A stretch of DNA of 64,000 nucleotides from Aquitalea denitrificans (GCF_009856625.1 NZ_CP047241.1:4340001-4404000); one strand, 5' to 3'. Counted from the first letter of the stretch, positions 1 to 8,721 are shown. Program-made: numbers and translations. The notes: a model not told the origin generated them from the letters alone.

Positions 1-288
1 GCGTGCGGTATCGCGGCCGGTGGGAGTCATCTGGGTCAGCAGCAAGGGCACATCCGGCCAGCGTTGGCGAATGGCCTGGATCAAGGGCAAGGCGGCACGG
101 GTTTCGCCCACCGATACCGCATGAATCCAGATCGCGCCAGTGGCTTGAGGCTGGAGAGCCTCGCCGAAACGCTCGTCCCAGTGCTGCAGATAGGCCGGGG
201 CCTTGCGCGCGCGTTTTTTCAGATAACGGCGGATCAGCGGCGTGGCCGCCCACCACAGCAAGGAATACAGCCCGCGCCGCCAGTTCAT
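1..288 (-). CDS. waaA: 3-deoxy-D-manno-octulosonic acid (Kdo) transferase WaaA, N-terminal part
   Basis: Only the first 96 residues lie in the window; the gene continues past its left edge. The translation begins MNWRRGLYSLLWWAATPLI, a membrane-anchoring N-terminal helix. It then has the IWIHAVSVGETRAALPLI segment typical of the GT-B glycosyltransferase family 30, including the conserved SVGE. WaaA transfers Kdo from CMP-Kdo to lipid IVA at the inner face of the cytoplasmic membrane, the first step of LPS core assembly. The ATG overlaps the stop codon of waaC by four bases (ATGA at 285-288), so the two genes are translationally coupled in one LPS-core operon. Identification is firm because the N-terminal GT30 motif and the waaC neighbour agree. 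Confidence 0.9.
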   Translation of the reverse strand, partial: MNWRRGLYSLLWWAATPLIRRYLKKRARKAPAYLQHWDERFGEALQPQATGAIWIHAVSVGETRAALPLIQAIRQRWPDVPLLLTQMTPTGRDTAR

Positions 289-1244
289 TGCATGTCCTTG
301 CGCGCCAGCAAGGCCTGATACACCGCATCCACTGTCGGACACTGGCCGATATTGCCCAGATTGGTGGCCCAGGGGGTTTCCACCACCCCGGTCTTGCCGG
401 GGTCGGTATCGGTGTAGATGGCCACCAGCGGCACATTCAGGGCATTGGCCAGATGACACAGACCGGTATCCACGCCGATGACGGCGCGGGCATGGCCCAG
501 TAATCCGCAAGCCTCTACCAGATTCATGCGTGGTGCCACCATGGCCTGCGGCATGGCAGCGGCCAGTCGCGCTGCGCGCTGCTGTTCGGCAGCATTGCCC
601 CAGGGAATGATCAGTTGCAGACCATGTTGTGCAGCAAGCTGTTCACCCAGCGCAATCCAGTGTTGTTCCGGCCACTCCTTGGAGGCACGGCTGGTGGCAT
701 GCAGCAGCACGGCGTATTCGCCTTGCGGCAACCAGTCCGGTCGGGCTGCCGCAGGTACGCCAAAACATGGGCTGCCCTGCGGTTGGTAACCGAATACCTT
801 GGCCAGCAGCAAGCGGCAGCGTTCCACTGCCGACAGCGACCAGTCCACCCGGTGGGTCTTGTCATACAGCAGGCAGGCCAGCGGTTCGCGAATGCTGTGG
901 CGGTCATAGCCGGTAAGCGGCGCACCGCTGAACTTGGCTGGTACTGCACTTTTCAGCAACCCCTGACAATCCACCACCAGATCCCATTGCGTGGCGCGCA
1001 GCTTCTGGCGCACGGCTTTCATTTCAGCCCAACAGGCTGGCGACAGCAGCTTTTTGCGCCAGCGTCGCCATGCCAAAGGAATCACGTCATCCACCGCCGG
1101 GTGTAAACGGGGAATGTCGGCGAAATTTTCTTCGGCCAGCCAGCTGATCCTGAGATTGGGGTAGTGCGTCTTGAGCTCGGTGATGGCTGGCCAGGTGTGG
1201 ATAAGGTCGCCCATCGACGAGGTACGCACAATCAGTACGTTCAT
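285..1244 (-). CDS. waaC: Lipopolysaccharide heptosyltransferase I
   Basis: A 319-residue GT-B enzyme of glycosyltransferase family 9. It adds the first L-glycero-D-manno-heptose to Kdo of the LPS inner core in the cytoplasm. The N-terminus MNVLIVRTSSMGDLIHTWPA carries the family's TSSMGD loop at residues 8-13. The donor-binding segment GVDTGLCHLANAL starts near residue 257 and is followed by an IYTDTDPGKTG motif. In-frame ATGs exist at 1256, 1247 and 1244. The last gives the N-terminus expected for WaaC, and no strong Shine-Dalgarno sequence separates the options. It is transcribed away from a DnaA-box-rich region and overlaps waaA. gmhA, needed for its heptose donor, is elsewhere in the window at 41.3 kb. 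Confidence 0.93.
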   Translation of the reverse strand: MNVLIVRTSSMGDLIHTWPAITELKTHYPNLRISWLAEENFADIPRLHPAVDDVIPLAWRRWRKKLLSPACWAEMKAVRQKLRATQWDLVVDCQGLLKSAVPAKFSGAPLTGYDRHSIREPLACLLYDKTHRVDWSLSAVERCRLLLAKVFGYQPQGSPCFGVPAAARPDWLPQGEYAVLLHATSRASKEWPEQHWIALGEQLAAQHGLQLIIPWGNAAEQQRAARLAAAMPQAMVAPRMNLVEACGLLGHARAVIGVDTGLCHLANALNVPLVAIYTDTDPGKTGVVETPWATNLGNIGQCPTVDAVYQALLARKDMQ

Positions 1245-1751
1245 CATGGCGCGCATTGTAACCGAGCTGCACTGAAGCCGCTGTGGTTAACCAGGTAAAT
1301 TCCGTGCGCAACAGATGTGGATAAGCAGCTGTGTATAATTCCGGCCATATTTATCCACAATCTGCCAGCCTGTCCGCCACCGGATTAATCCCAGTGCCAT
1401 CAACAGGGCAAGTTACTGATCACGCATGTGTTTTTTATGGTTATCAACAGAAAACCACGGCTCTCATTAGTCTCTTCATAATAAAATTCAGTTTAAGATA
1501 AACAAGGTAACTGCACAAAAATGGCCATTAACAGGCAGGCGTATTCAAGTCACTGACAGCATGTGGATAAACCAGGTCCAGCCAGAAAGGCTAAAGTTAT
1601 CCACAAATGCTCAGCATGCAGGAAGCAGGCTGCTCAACATGTTTTGATATCTCTTAAATTATTGAATAAACAAGTAAAAAGACACTTATCCACAGATTTG
1701 GACTGCCTTCTACTAGTTTCTTCTATATACATATGGGAATAACAAGAAAAG
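1245..1751. other. Intergenic region with a cluster of DnaA boxes
   Basis: This roughly 500-bp gap between divergent LPS genes holds no convincing gene. It contains five perfect TTATCCACA boxes, at 1316-1324 (-), 1351-1359 (+), 1562-1570 (-), 1597-1605 (+) and 1686-1694 (+). There is also a TTATACACA at 1330-1338 (-) and a one-mismatch TTATCAACA at 1441-1449. AT-rich stretches lie at about 1480-1510 and 1645-1685. TTATNCACA is the established DnaA recognition sequence. The density is that of a replication origin, a DnaA-titration site or a DnaA-controlled divergent promoter. No dnaA, dnaN or rpmH gene is next to it, so which one is unresolved. Confidence 0.7.
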
Positions 1752-2510
1752 ATGCGAGAACCACTCAGCGTTGTGCTCATCACCAAAAATGCGGCCTTAC
1801 AGCTGGAAAAAACCTTGGCAAGCATTCAGTGGGCAGAAGAAATCGTGGTGGTGGATTCGGGTAGTACAGACAATACGGTTGCCATAGCTTCTGCCTATAA
1901 GGCGAAAGTTATCCACCAGAGCTGGCTAGGATTCGGTCCACAAAAGCAGTTTGCCGTTCAGGCAGCCAGTCATGACTGGGTGCTATGTCTGGACGCAGAC
2001 GAATGGCCATCGGAAGAATTGGTATTGCAAATCAAGCAGATACTGAACAATCCACAAGCCCGTGCTTACCGGTTTGCCCGCAGTAACCGTTTTATGGGTC
2101 GTTTTCTGAAACATGGCGAAGGCTACCCGGACTGGAGCCTGCGGCTGTTTGACCGACGCCATGCACGCTGGTCGGACGATCTGGTTCACGAGTATGTGCA
2201 GACCGAAAGCCCTGTGGAAAAGCTAACTGGCGATCTGATGCATGAGTCCGGCGAAGACATCGCGTTATACCTGGACAAGCAGAACCGCTATACCAGCCTG
2301 CAGGCGCAGCTACTGTATAAACGCGGGAAAAAGGCGGGATGGAGCAAGCTGGTGTTCAGTCCATTGCTGCGCTTTGCCAAGTTTTACCTGTTCCGCCGTG
2401 GTTTTCTGGATGGTTTGCCCGGGCTTGTCCACATCAGCATCGGTTGCTTCAACAGCTATATCAAATACGCCAAGCTCAACGAGCTGCACAGGCTGGAAAA
2501 GAAATCATGA
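1752..2510 (+). CDS. Family 2 glycosyltransferase, LPS core WaaE/KdtX type
   Basis: A 252-residue inverting GT-A glycosyltransferase. The nucleotide-binding segment is VVVDSGSTDNT at residues 32-42 and the metal-binding DAD is at residues 81-83 (LCLDADEW). The sequence follows the WaaE/KdtX subfamily, which adds a beta-1,4-glucose to the first heptose of the LPS core: an early VVLITKNAA strand, then the KQFAVQAASHDWVL helix-strand, then the W-S-D-D-L-V-H-E acceptor-side motif. The location beside waaC and waaA supports LPS core synthesis; the exact sugar is inferred. It starts with ATG after AAGAAAAG and overlaps the epimerase by four bases (ATGA), so the two form an operon. A TTATCCACC near-DnaA box lies inside it near 1908. 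Confidence 0.85.
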   Translation: MREPLSVVLITKNAALQLEKTLASIQWAEEIVVVDSGSTDNTVAIASAYKAKVIHQSWLGFGPQKQFAVQAASHDWVLCLDADEWPSEELVLQIKQILNNPQARAYRFARSNRFMGRFLKHGEGYPDWSLRLFDRRHARWSDDLVHEYVQTESPVEKLTGDLMHESGEDIALYLDKQNRYTSLQAQLLYKRGKKAGWSKLVFSPLLRFAKFYLFRRGFLDGLPGLVHISIGCFNSYIKYAKLNELHRLEKKS

Positions 2511-3484
2511 ACATACTGGTAACCGGCGCTGCCGGTTTCATTGGCCGGGCGGTATGTGAACGTCTGCTGCAGGCTGGTGATTGCAATGTGATTGGTGTGG
2601 ATAATCTCAACAGCTATTACCCGGTGAGCCTGAAACAGGCCCGTCTTGCCACGCTGGAGGGCCGTGACGGCTTTCGTTTCGTGCAACTGGACCTGGCAGA
2701 CTGGGATGCGCTGAACGCGCTGTGTGGGGCGGAAAGCTTCGATTACGTGATCCATCTGGCAGCACAGGCCGGCGTGCGCTATTCCATCGACAATCCGCAT
2801 GTCTACGCCCAGAGCAATCTCTTGGGCATGACCAATGTGCTGGAAGCCTGCCGCCGCCATGCGGTCAAGCACCTGGTGTATGCCAGTTCCAGCAGCGTGT
2901 ACGGCCAGAATGCCAAGGTGCCGTTTGCCGAAGACGACAGGGTGGATGCGCCGGTCAGCTTCTATGCCGCCACCAAGAAAGCCAACGAAGTGATGGCGCA
3001 CAGCTATGCCCACCTGTATGGCTTGCCCTGCACCGGGCTGCGCTTTTTCACCGTATACGGTCCGTGGGGAAGGCCGGACATGGCACCCTGGCTGTTTACC
3101 GAGGCGATATTGCAGGGCAAGCCGATCAAGGTGTTCAACCATGGCCAGATGCAGCGCGATTTCACTTTTATCGACGATATCGTGGAGGGCGTGGTACGGG
3201 TGATGCAGCATCTGCCATCCGCCGCAAACGGCCAGCCACCGTATGCGTTGTTCAATATCGGCAATCATAATCCGGTGGCCTTGCTGGATTTTATCCACAG
3301 CATAGAAAGCGCTTGCGGGCGTGAGGCGGTGAAGGAGTACTACCCGATGCAGGATGGTGATATGCCCATCACCTATGCCGATACCAGTCGTTTGCGCGCT
3401 GCCGTGGGTTTTTCACCGGATACGCCGCTAACCACAGGCATGCAGGCATTTGTTGACTGGTATCGTGCTTATCACCAGTGCTGA
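2507..3484 (+). CDS. NAD-dependent epimerase/dehydratase, UDP-glucuronate 4-epimerase-like
   Basis: A 325-residue extended SDR protein. It has the NAD-binding GAAGFIG at residues 7-13, a serine-rich ASSSSVYG segment at 126-133 and the catalytic Y153-x3-K157 (YAATK). The early NLNSYYPVSLKQARL stretch and the RFFTVYGPWGRPDMA and QRDFTFIDDI motifs are those of the UDP-glucuronate 4-epimerase / CapI group, which supplies UDP-galacturonate for surface polysaccharide. The substrate is inferred from the family. The start is the ATG overlapping the glycosyltransferase stop, which gives a complete Rossmann N-terminus; longer upstream starts would run through the preceding gene. A perfect TTATCCACA lies inside the coding sequence at 3291-3299. 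Confidence 0.87.
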   Translation: MNILVTGAAGFIGRAVCERLLQAGDCNVIGVDNLNSYYPVSLKQARLATLEGRDGFRFVQLDLADWDALNALCGAESFDYVIHLAAQAGVRYSIDNPHVYAQSNLLGMTNVLEACRRHAVKHLVYASSSSVYGQNAKVPFAEDDRVDAPVSFYAATKKANEVMAHSYAHLYGLPCTGLRFFTVYGPWGRPDMAPWLFTEAILQGKPIKVFNHGQMQRDFTFIDDIVEGVVRVMQHLPSAANGQPPYALFNIGNHNPVALLDFIHSIESACGREAVKEYYPMQDGDMPITYADTSRLRAAVGFSPDTPLTTGMQAFVDWYRAYHQC

Positions 3485-3645
3485 GTGCCATTTAATCGCC
3501 CATGGCGGGCCGCCAGGGCATTTTGCCTGCCTGGCCCGTCGTAGCGCGTTACAGGCCGGCAAAACCGCCTGACGGGCCTTTATGGCGCCTGAGGAGAGGG
3601 TTTGATGTTGTCAGGCAGGGTAGCAAGACAAGGAAACGAGCAGAA

Positions 3646-4152
3646 ATGAGCGCCCTCAACATGCGTTTTGCCACGGCGGCGGATTGCGCGGCACTGCAAC
3701 AGCTGATTCTGGAGCACGGTCCGAATGACTGGAATTACCTGCCTGCGGACGGGGTGGATCTGACCCTGCAGCAGCTGGCAGCCGGCACTGTGCAAGGTCT
3801 GCTGGCGGAGCAGGAAGGCCGCTTGCTGGGCATCATGCTGTTTGCCGTCAGCGACCGCTATCCGGCCTACCGTCCGGCCGATGTGGCTGCCGACAGGGCC
3901 GGATTTCTGATTGAGGCCGTGGTCAGTCGCGATTGTGCAGGCTTGGGACTGGGCAGCCGCCTGTTGCTGGCAGTGTGTGATGCCCTGCGGGCGCAGGGCT
4001 GTGGCTGGATCTGTGCGGATAGGCATCAGCAGAATACCGGTTCGGCTGGAATGATGCGCAAGGCAGGTTTTGCCGAACTGGGCAGTTATGATGATCCGGC
4101 TCACCGCTGGAGCGGATCGCGCCAAACCACCGTCTGTGGCAGACGGCTTTAA
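3646..4152 (+). CDS. GNAT family N-acetyltransferase
   Basis: A 168-residue protein with the GNAT fold: an N-terminal MRFATAADCAALQQLI strand-helix, a central GRLLGIMLF strand, the acetyl-CoA loop region VVSRDCAGLGLGSRLLLAV (a Q/RxxGxG/A variant), and a final NTGSAGMMRKAGF segment. The substrate cannot be told. The ATG at 3646 is preceded by AAGGAA about ten bases upstream; an in-frame extension back to 3502 is unlikely to be translated. It stands alone between the LPS genes and a convergent outer-membrane protein gene. Confidence 0.8.
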   Translation: MSALNMRFATAADCAALQQLILEHGPNDWNYLPADGVDLTLQQLAAGTVQGLLAEQEGRLLGIMLFAVSDRYPAYRPADVAADRAGFLIEAVVSRDCAGLGLGSRLLLAVCDALRAQGCGWICADRHQQNTGSAGMMRKAGFAELGSYDDPAHRWSGSRQTTVCGRRL

Positions 4153-4167
4153 TGGGGGGAAGCGGCG

Positions 4168-4848
4168 TCAGTACAGCTTGCAGTTGAGGCTGAGCACAGC
4201 TTGCCAGCCAGCGCTGTGCTGCCTGGCTGAATCGGCCATCCAGCGCGAACCGGCACCGATATCCATCGACCAGCGCGGATCGAAGGGATGATTCAGCATC
4301 AGCAGCAGATTGCTTTGCTCCAGATGCCTACCGCTGTCGTCAGCCTGATGTCCCAGGCTGGCAGCGCGTTGTGAATCGGCCAGGCTGGCCCAGCCCAGCA
4401 GACTGAGCCGCTGATTGCGCCAGTGGCCCAGGGTGAGATCCAGATTCATGATCAACAGGCTGCCCGGGCTGGCAGAACCCAGCCGGTCGGCATAGCCGAT
4501 GGATAACGAGCCGCCCTGCGGCAGATCCACGCCATAACGCAGCACGCCCATCCAGTGGCTGGAGTTGGCACCCAGCTCCCACTGGCTTTCATTGGCGGCT
4601 GCCAACGTCATCCAGCCGCCGGGGGCGGGCAGACCAATGCCGGCTTCGCCCTGTTGCACAAACAGGCTGCCATAGGCGGTGTCATGCCGCAGGTCCATGC
4701 TGGGTTGCAGTTTGGCACCGCTGCCAGCTGCGGTCTGGTACAGGTTGCCAGCCAGGCTGAGCGTCAGGCTATGTACCGGTTCTTCAGCATGAAGAGGCAG
4801 GCTGGTCAGCAGGACAGTCAGTAGCGGAAAGACGGCAAGGCAGCGCAT
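4168..4848 (-). CDS. Predicted outer-membrane beta-barrel protein, unknown function
   Basis: A 226-residue protein starting MRCLAVFPLLTVLLTSLPLHA, a clear Sec signal peptide with cleavage after LHA. The mature part alternates polar and hydrophobic residues with frequent turns and aromatic girdle positions, for example SLFVQQGEAGIGLP and LLIMNLDLTLGHW, and it ends in ...LSLNCKLY. A terminal aromatic residue is the usual outer-membrane insertion signal. The size suggests eight to ten strands. I do not recognise a named family. The start is the ATG preceded by GGAGCC; an upstream in-frame ATG at 4905 would bury the signal peptide. It converges on the acetyltransferase with a 15-bp gap. Confidence 0.7.
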   Translation of the reverse strand: MRCLAVFPLLTVLLTSLPLHAEEPVHSLTLSLAGNLYQTAAGSGAKLQPSMDLRHDTAYGSLFVQQGEAGIGLPAPGGWMTLAAANESQWELGANSSHWMGVLRYGVDLPQGGSLSIGYADRLGSASPGSLLIMNLDLTLGHWRNQRLSLLGWASLADSQRAASLGHQADDSGRHLEQSNLLLMLNHPFDPRWSMDIGAGSRWMADSARQHSAGWQAVLSLNCKLY

Positions 4849-5235
4849 GGAGGCTCCGGTGGCGGGAAAAAATGGCAGCTGACTGCCTGGGTGCTGGCAG
4901 AGCATACGCCGCCAGCTGCTGGCTGAAAACCGCGATTGCGGCCACGGGCAGGCATGAGAGTTGGACTGGCCTGTTCCGTACCAGCCATCTCTGGACGGGA
5001 TATTTTTTTGTTACGCAAACATTTCTGCGTGATGTTGTCGTGATGCTGTGATTAAGAAGGCAGTAAGTTGATGAATCTATGATGTTAAATCGCAAAGCAT
5101 CATACTGTTTTCCACATTAATTTATATGCTATTTAGATTAATTGTTTTAATTTAAATAATTTTTGATATTAAACGGAACTACATTCACTTTCCTGCAATC
5201 TGTCATGTATTGAAACTGTTTCGGAGGGCTGCGCC
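4849..5235. other. Intergenic, AT-rich divergent promoter region
   Basis: This stretch of nearly 390 bp separates the divergent outer-membrane protein and antiporter genes. The right half (about 5095-5180) is strongly AT-rich, with runs such as TTAATTTAAATAATTTTTG, and probably carries the antiporter promoter. I see no supported small gene, tRNA or repeat here. Confidence 0.5.
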
Positions 5236-6462
5236 ATGCTTCACCATTCCCCGCTGATTGCCACCATTGTCGGCAGCCTGGTGTTTGCCTTCATGCTGGG
5301 TACGCTGGCTTTCCGTCTGCGTCTGCCACCGCTGATCGGTTACCTGTGTGCCGGCATCGTGGCCGGGCCTTTTACACCAGGTTTTACTGCAGATAGCCAG
5401 ATCGCACCACAATTGGCGGAGATGGGCGTGATTTTGCTGATGTTTGGTGTGGGTTTGCATTTTTCCGTGCGCGACTTGCTGGCGGTGAAAGCCATTGCCT
5501 TGCCCGGTGCCATTGGCCAGATCCTGCTGGCCACCGTGCTGGGGCTGGGCATGTCGCAGCTGTTGGGCTGGCCGCTGGGTGAGGGCGTAGTGTTTGGCCT
5601 GGCCTTGTCCACCGCCAGTACCGTGGTGCTGCTCAAGGCCTTGCAGGAAAAAAATCTGGAGCAGACTGATGACGGCAAGATCGCCATCGGCTGGCTGGTG
5701 GTGGAGGATCTGGTGATGGTGCTGACACTGGTGTTGCTGCCTATCTTTGCCGGAGTGCTGGGCGGTAAGGGAGCGGATACGGTGATCAGCGGCAGCGCCG
5801 TGCTGTGGACCATTGTACTGACGCTGGGCAAGGTGGCGGCCTTTGTGGCGCTGATGCTGGTGTTTGGCCGGCGTTTTTTGCCATGGATGCTGGAACGCAT
5901 TGTCTATACCGGCAGCCGCGAGCTGTTCCGCCTGGCCGTGCTGTCTACTGCGCTGGGCGTGGCCTATGGGGCCTCGCTGCTGTTTGATGTGTCGTTTGCG
6001 CTGGGTGCCTTCTTTGCCGGCATGGTGCTGGCCGAGTCACCGCTCAGCCACCGGGCTGCGGAAGAATCACTACCGCTGCGCGATGCTTTCTCGGTACTGT
6101 TTTTTGTCTCGGTGGGCATGTTGCTCAATCCCTCGGTTTTGCTGCATAACTTCTGGGAAGTGCTGGGTACTTTGCTGATCATCGTGGTGGGCAAGTCGCT
6201 GGGAGCCTATGGCATCGTCCGGCTGTTTGGCCGTAGCCCGGCCACGGCGCTGACCATTGCCGCCAGCCTGGCGCAGATTGGCGAGTTTTCCTTCATTCTG
6301 GCCGGGCTGGGCATTGCGCTGGGCCTGATGGGCGAGCACAGCCATTCGCTGATTCTGGCCGGGGCCATTCTGTCCATCCTGCTCAACCCCTTGCTGTTCT
6401 TGTGGACCGAGCGCTACCGCAAGCGTCAGCCGGCACTGGCCAGTAACGGAAAAGCCGCCTGA
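5236..6462 (+). CDS. Cation:proton antiporter, YbaL/KefB-like membrane domain only
   Basis: A 408-residue CPA2-family transporter with about twelve to thirteen membrane helices. It follows E. coli YbaL closely through its membrane half: the start MLHHSPLIATIVGSLVFAF, then LIGYLCAGIVAGPFTPGF, then the GVILLMFGVGLHFS re-entrant segment and VVEDLVMVLTLVLLP with the acidic ion-binding pair ED. YbaL-type proteins normally continue with a cytoplasmic TrkA-N/RCK domain to about 560 residues. Here the protein stops just after the last helix (LFLWTERYRKRQ), and a strong terminator overlaps the stop codon. The truncation is therefore natural to this gene rather than a recent frameshift. It exports or exchanges K+ or Na+ for protons across the inner membrane; which ion is unknown. 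Confidence 0.88.
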   Translation: MLHHSPLIATIVGSLVFAFMLGTLAFRLRLPPLIGYLCAGIVAGPFTPGFTADSQIAPQLAEMGVILLMFGVGLHFSVRDLLAVKAIALPGAIGQILLATVLGLGMSQLLGWPLGEGVVFGLALSTASTVVLLKALQEKNLEQTDDGKIAIGWLVVEDLVMVLTLVLLPIFAGVLGGKGADTVISGSAVLWTIVLTLGKVAAFVALMLVFGRRFLPWMLERIVYTGSRELFRLAVLSTALGVAYGASLLFDVSFALGAFFAGMVLAESPLSHRAAEESLPLRDAFSVLFFVSVGMLLNPSVLLHNFWEVLGTLLIIVVGKSLGAYGIVRLFGRSPATALTIAASLAQIGEFSFILAGLGIALGLMGEHSHSLILAGAILSILLNPLLFLWTERYRKRQPALASNGKAA

Positions 6463-6475
6463 TGGCGGCTTTTTC
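6449..6475 (+). terminator. Rho-independent terminator of the antiporter gene
   Basis: AAAAGCCGCC-TGAT-GGCGGCTTTT forms a GC-rich stem with a T run. The antiporter's stop codon (6460-6462) sits in the loop. The symmetrical A and T tracts allow it to serve the convergent CorC-type gene as well. Confidence 0.85.
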
Positions 6476-6496
6476 ATGCATGCATATGGAGTACAC

Positions 6497-7816
6497 TCAG
6501 CTGTCGTTTTGCTCCAGCAAACTGGATGGCAGGCGGCTGATCAGGATCTTGTCCACCCGTGTGCGGTCCATGTCCACCACTTCGAAGCTGAAGCCCTGCC
6601 AGTCGAAACGGTCGGTCACCGCCGGCACCCGCCCCAGCTGGAACATCACCACGCCACCCAGGGTGTGGATATTGCCGGTGTCCTCGCCCGGCAGCGACTG
6701 CTCGACATCAAAATACTGGCGGAAGCTGTCCAGCGTCACCATGCCATCCACCAGATAGCTGCCGTCCTCGCGCTGCACGATCTCGTCGTCTTCGCCATCG
6801 GCATGGATGGATGGCAAATCGCCCACCACGGTTTCCAGCACGTCGTTCATGGTTACCAGGCCTTCCAGCTCGCCGTATTCGTCCACCACCAGCGCCAGAT
6901 GGGTGTGTGCCTGACGGAACTGCTCCATCAGCTGCATCAGCGATACCGTGGCCGGGACGTACAGCGGAATCTGCAGGTCGGCAATGAAATCCACGCTTTG
7001 CCCGGCCAGCACCCGGTCCAGCATGCGTTTGGTGTCCAAAATGCCCAGCACATGTTCCATCCCGCCCTTGCACACCGGGAAATGGCTGTAAGCATGCGAA
7101 ATCAGCAACTGGCGGTTATCGTGCTGCTGGTCTTCGATATCAATGGAAACAATATCCTTGCGCGGCGTCATCACCGCGGCCACCTTGCGATCGTCCAGCC
7201 GGAAGATGTTTTCCACCAGTTCCTGTTCGGCGCGGTCGAAAATGCCTTCGTCGGCACCCTGTTCCATCAGTACCCGGATTTCTTCTTCGGTAATGGACGG
7301 TTCATTGCTTTTGCGCGCACCGATCAGCCGCAGCAGGGTGTCGGTCAGCCGCGACAACAGCCGTACCAGCGGGGCTGCCAGGCGCGAGAGCAGCAACATC
7401 GGCGGGGCCAGGGTGCTGGCGATGCCTTCCGGGTTCAGCATGGCCAGCCTCTTGGGTACCAGTTCGCCAAACACCAGCGACAAGGCGGTGATGGCGGCCA
7501 CCATCAGTGCCACCGACAGCGGCTTGTTATAGGCATGCAGCTGCGGCAGGTTCAGTTCCAGCCAGTCCTGCAAATGTTCGGACAGGGCAGCTTCACCGTA
7601 CACTCCGGAGAAAATACTGATGCTGGTGATGCCGATCTGCACCGTTGATAGGAAACGGGTGGGTTCCTCTGCCAGGCGCAGTGCCGAGCGAGCCCCGCGG
7701 CGGCCTTCTTCTGCCCATTGCTGCAGGCGTATCTTGCGTGAAGACACGATGGCAATTTCGGACATGGCAAAAGCGCCATTGAGTACGATCAGTACAAACA
7801 GAAAGAAAATATCCAC
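6497..7816 (-). CDS. CNNM/CorC (HlyC) family membrane protein with DUF21 and CBS domains
   Basis: A 439-residue protein. An N-terminal DUF21 membrane domain (residues 1 to about 190) has the conserved LNGAFAMSEIAIVSSRKIRL start and EEPTRFLSTVQIGIT. It is followed by two CBS domains (VMTPRKDIVSIDI to VDEYGELEGLVTMNDVLE) and a C-terminal CorC_HlyC transporter-associated domain (GSYLVDGMVTLDSFRQYF to GFSFEVVDMDRTRV). Members of this family handle Mg2+/Co2+ efflux. The E. coli relatives YtfL/PaeA have been linked to polyamine export, so the substrate here is open. It converges with the antiporter and is followed upstream by ung. Confidence 0.87.
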   Translation of the reverse strand: MDIFFLFVLIVLNGAFAMSEIAIVSSRKIRLQQWAEEGRRGARSALRLAEEPTRFLSTVQIGITSISIFSGVYGEAALSEHLQDWLELNLPQLHAYNKPLSVALMVAAITALSLVFGELVPKRLAMLNPEGIASTLAPPMLLLSRLAAPLVRLLSRLTDTLLRLIGARKSNEPSITEEEIRVLMEQGADEGIFDRAEQELVENIFRLDDRKVAAVMTPRKDIVSIDIEDQQHDNRQLLISHAYSHFPVCKGGMEHVLGILDTKRMLDRVLAGQSVDFIADLQIPLYVPATVSLMQLMEQFRQAHTHLALVVDEYGELEGLVTMNDVLETVVGDLPSIHADGEDDEIVQREDGSYLVDGMVTLDSFRQYFDVEQSLPGEDTGNIHTLGGVVMFQLGRVPAVTDRFDWQGFSFEVVDMDRTRVDKILISRLPSSLLEQNDS

Positions 7817-7929
7817 GATGGGCGGCGGGGAGGAAGATGACTCTTGCTAGCTTAGGGCAATGCCGACGGGCTGAAAAGCCGGGTTTTGCGCTACAGGGCT
7901 GCGCTGGGCAACCCTGCGGCAACTCCGTA

Positions 7930-8670
7930 TCAGAACAGGCTGTTCTGGCTGCTGGCAGGCATCCAGCGGATGGTGTCGCGGCCATGAGCGGCCAGCCAGG
8001 CATTCACCTGCGAGAAATGACGACAGCCGTGAAAGCCGCGGCTGGCCGACAGCGGGGAGGGATGGGCCGCTGTCAGCACCAGGTGGCGACTGGTATCAAT
8101 ACGCTCGGCCTTGGTCTGAGCCCAGTTGCCCCATAGCAAGAATACACAGCCGGGGTTGTGCTGGTTGACTGCATCAATCAGTGCGTCGGTGACGGCTTGC
8201 CAGCCCAGCTTACCGTGGCTGCCTGCCTTGTCCATTTCCACCGTCAGCACGCTGTTGAGCAACAGCACGCCTTGTTCGGCCCAGTGTGTCAGGTCGCCAC
8301 TGGCCGGCATGCCGCCGCCCAGGTCTGCCACCAGTTCCTTGTAAATATTGCGCAGGCTGGGCGGAATACGCACGCCGGGCGGAACCGAGAAGGACAAGCC
8401 CATGGCTTCTCCTGCGCCGTGGTAAGGGTCCTGCCCCAGGATCACCACCTTGATGTCGGCCGGGGCCATGGTACGCAGGCTGTTGAAAATGAGCGGCTGT
8501 GGGGGAAACAGCGTTTTGCCCTGGCTGGCTTGCTGCTGCAGTTGCTGGTCGATCTGGCGCAGGCGGGCAAAGATGTCCGGTGCATGCAGGACAGCTTCCC
8601 AGGCCGGGTGTACCGGGGCCAGGGCCGGGGCGAGGTAGGGGAGGGATTGCTGACTCAAAACGGATTCCAT
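7930..8670 (-). CDS. ung: Uracil-DNA glycosylase, family 1
   Basis: A 246-residue enzyme that removes uracil from DNA to start base-excision repair. The water-activating motif GQDPYHG is at residues 79-85 with catalytic Asp81. FLLWGNWAQ and the DNA-minor-groove loop AAHPSPLSASRGF with the conserved His follow. The length is slightly above the 229 residues of E. coli Ung, with the excess at the N-terminus. The ATG at 8670 is chosen; a TTG eleven codons upstream is less likely. It is a separate minus-strand unit between the CorC-type gene and the pcm pair. The second UDG-superfamily gene at 55.3 kb belongs to a different family. Confidence 0.95.
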   Translation of the reverse strand: MESVLSQQSLPYLAPALAPVHPAWEAVLHAPDIFARLRQIDQQLQQQASQGKTLFPPQPLIFNSLRTMAPADIKVVILGQDPYHGAGEAMGLSFSVPPGVRIPPSLRNIYKELVADLGGGMPASGDLTHWAEQGVLLLNSVLTVEMDKAGSHGKLGWQAVTDALIDAVNQHNPGCVFLLWGNWAQTKAERIDTSRHLVLTAAHPSPLSASRGFHGCRHFSQVNAWLAAHGRDTIRWMPASSQNSLF

Positions 8671-8721
8671 TTTGTCTATTGATTGCCGGTTTGGATGGGG
8701 CAAACGGGGGACGGTTCCAAA

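Noticed and set aside
1634..1825. 63-codon minus-strand frame in the DnaA-box region
   Set aside because: It overlaps the glycosyltransferase start and several DnaA boxes and has no coding features.
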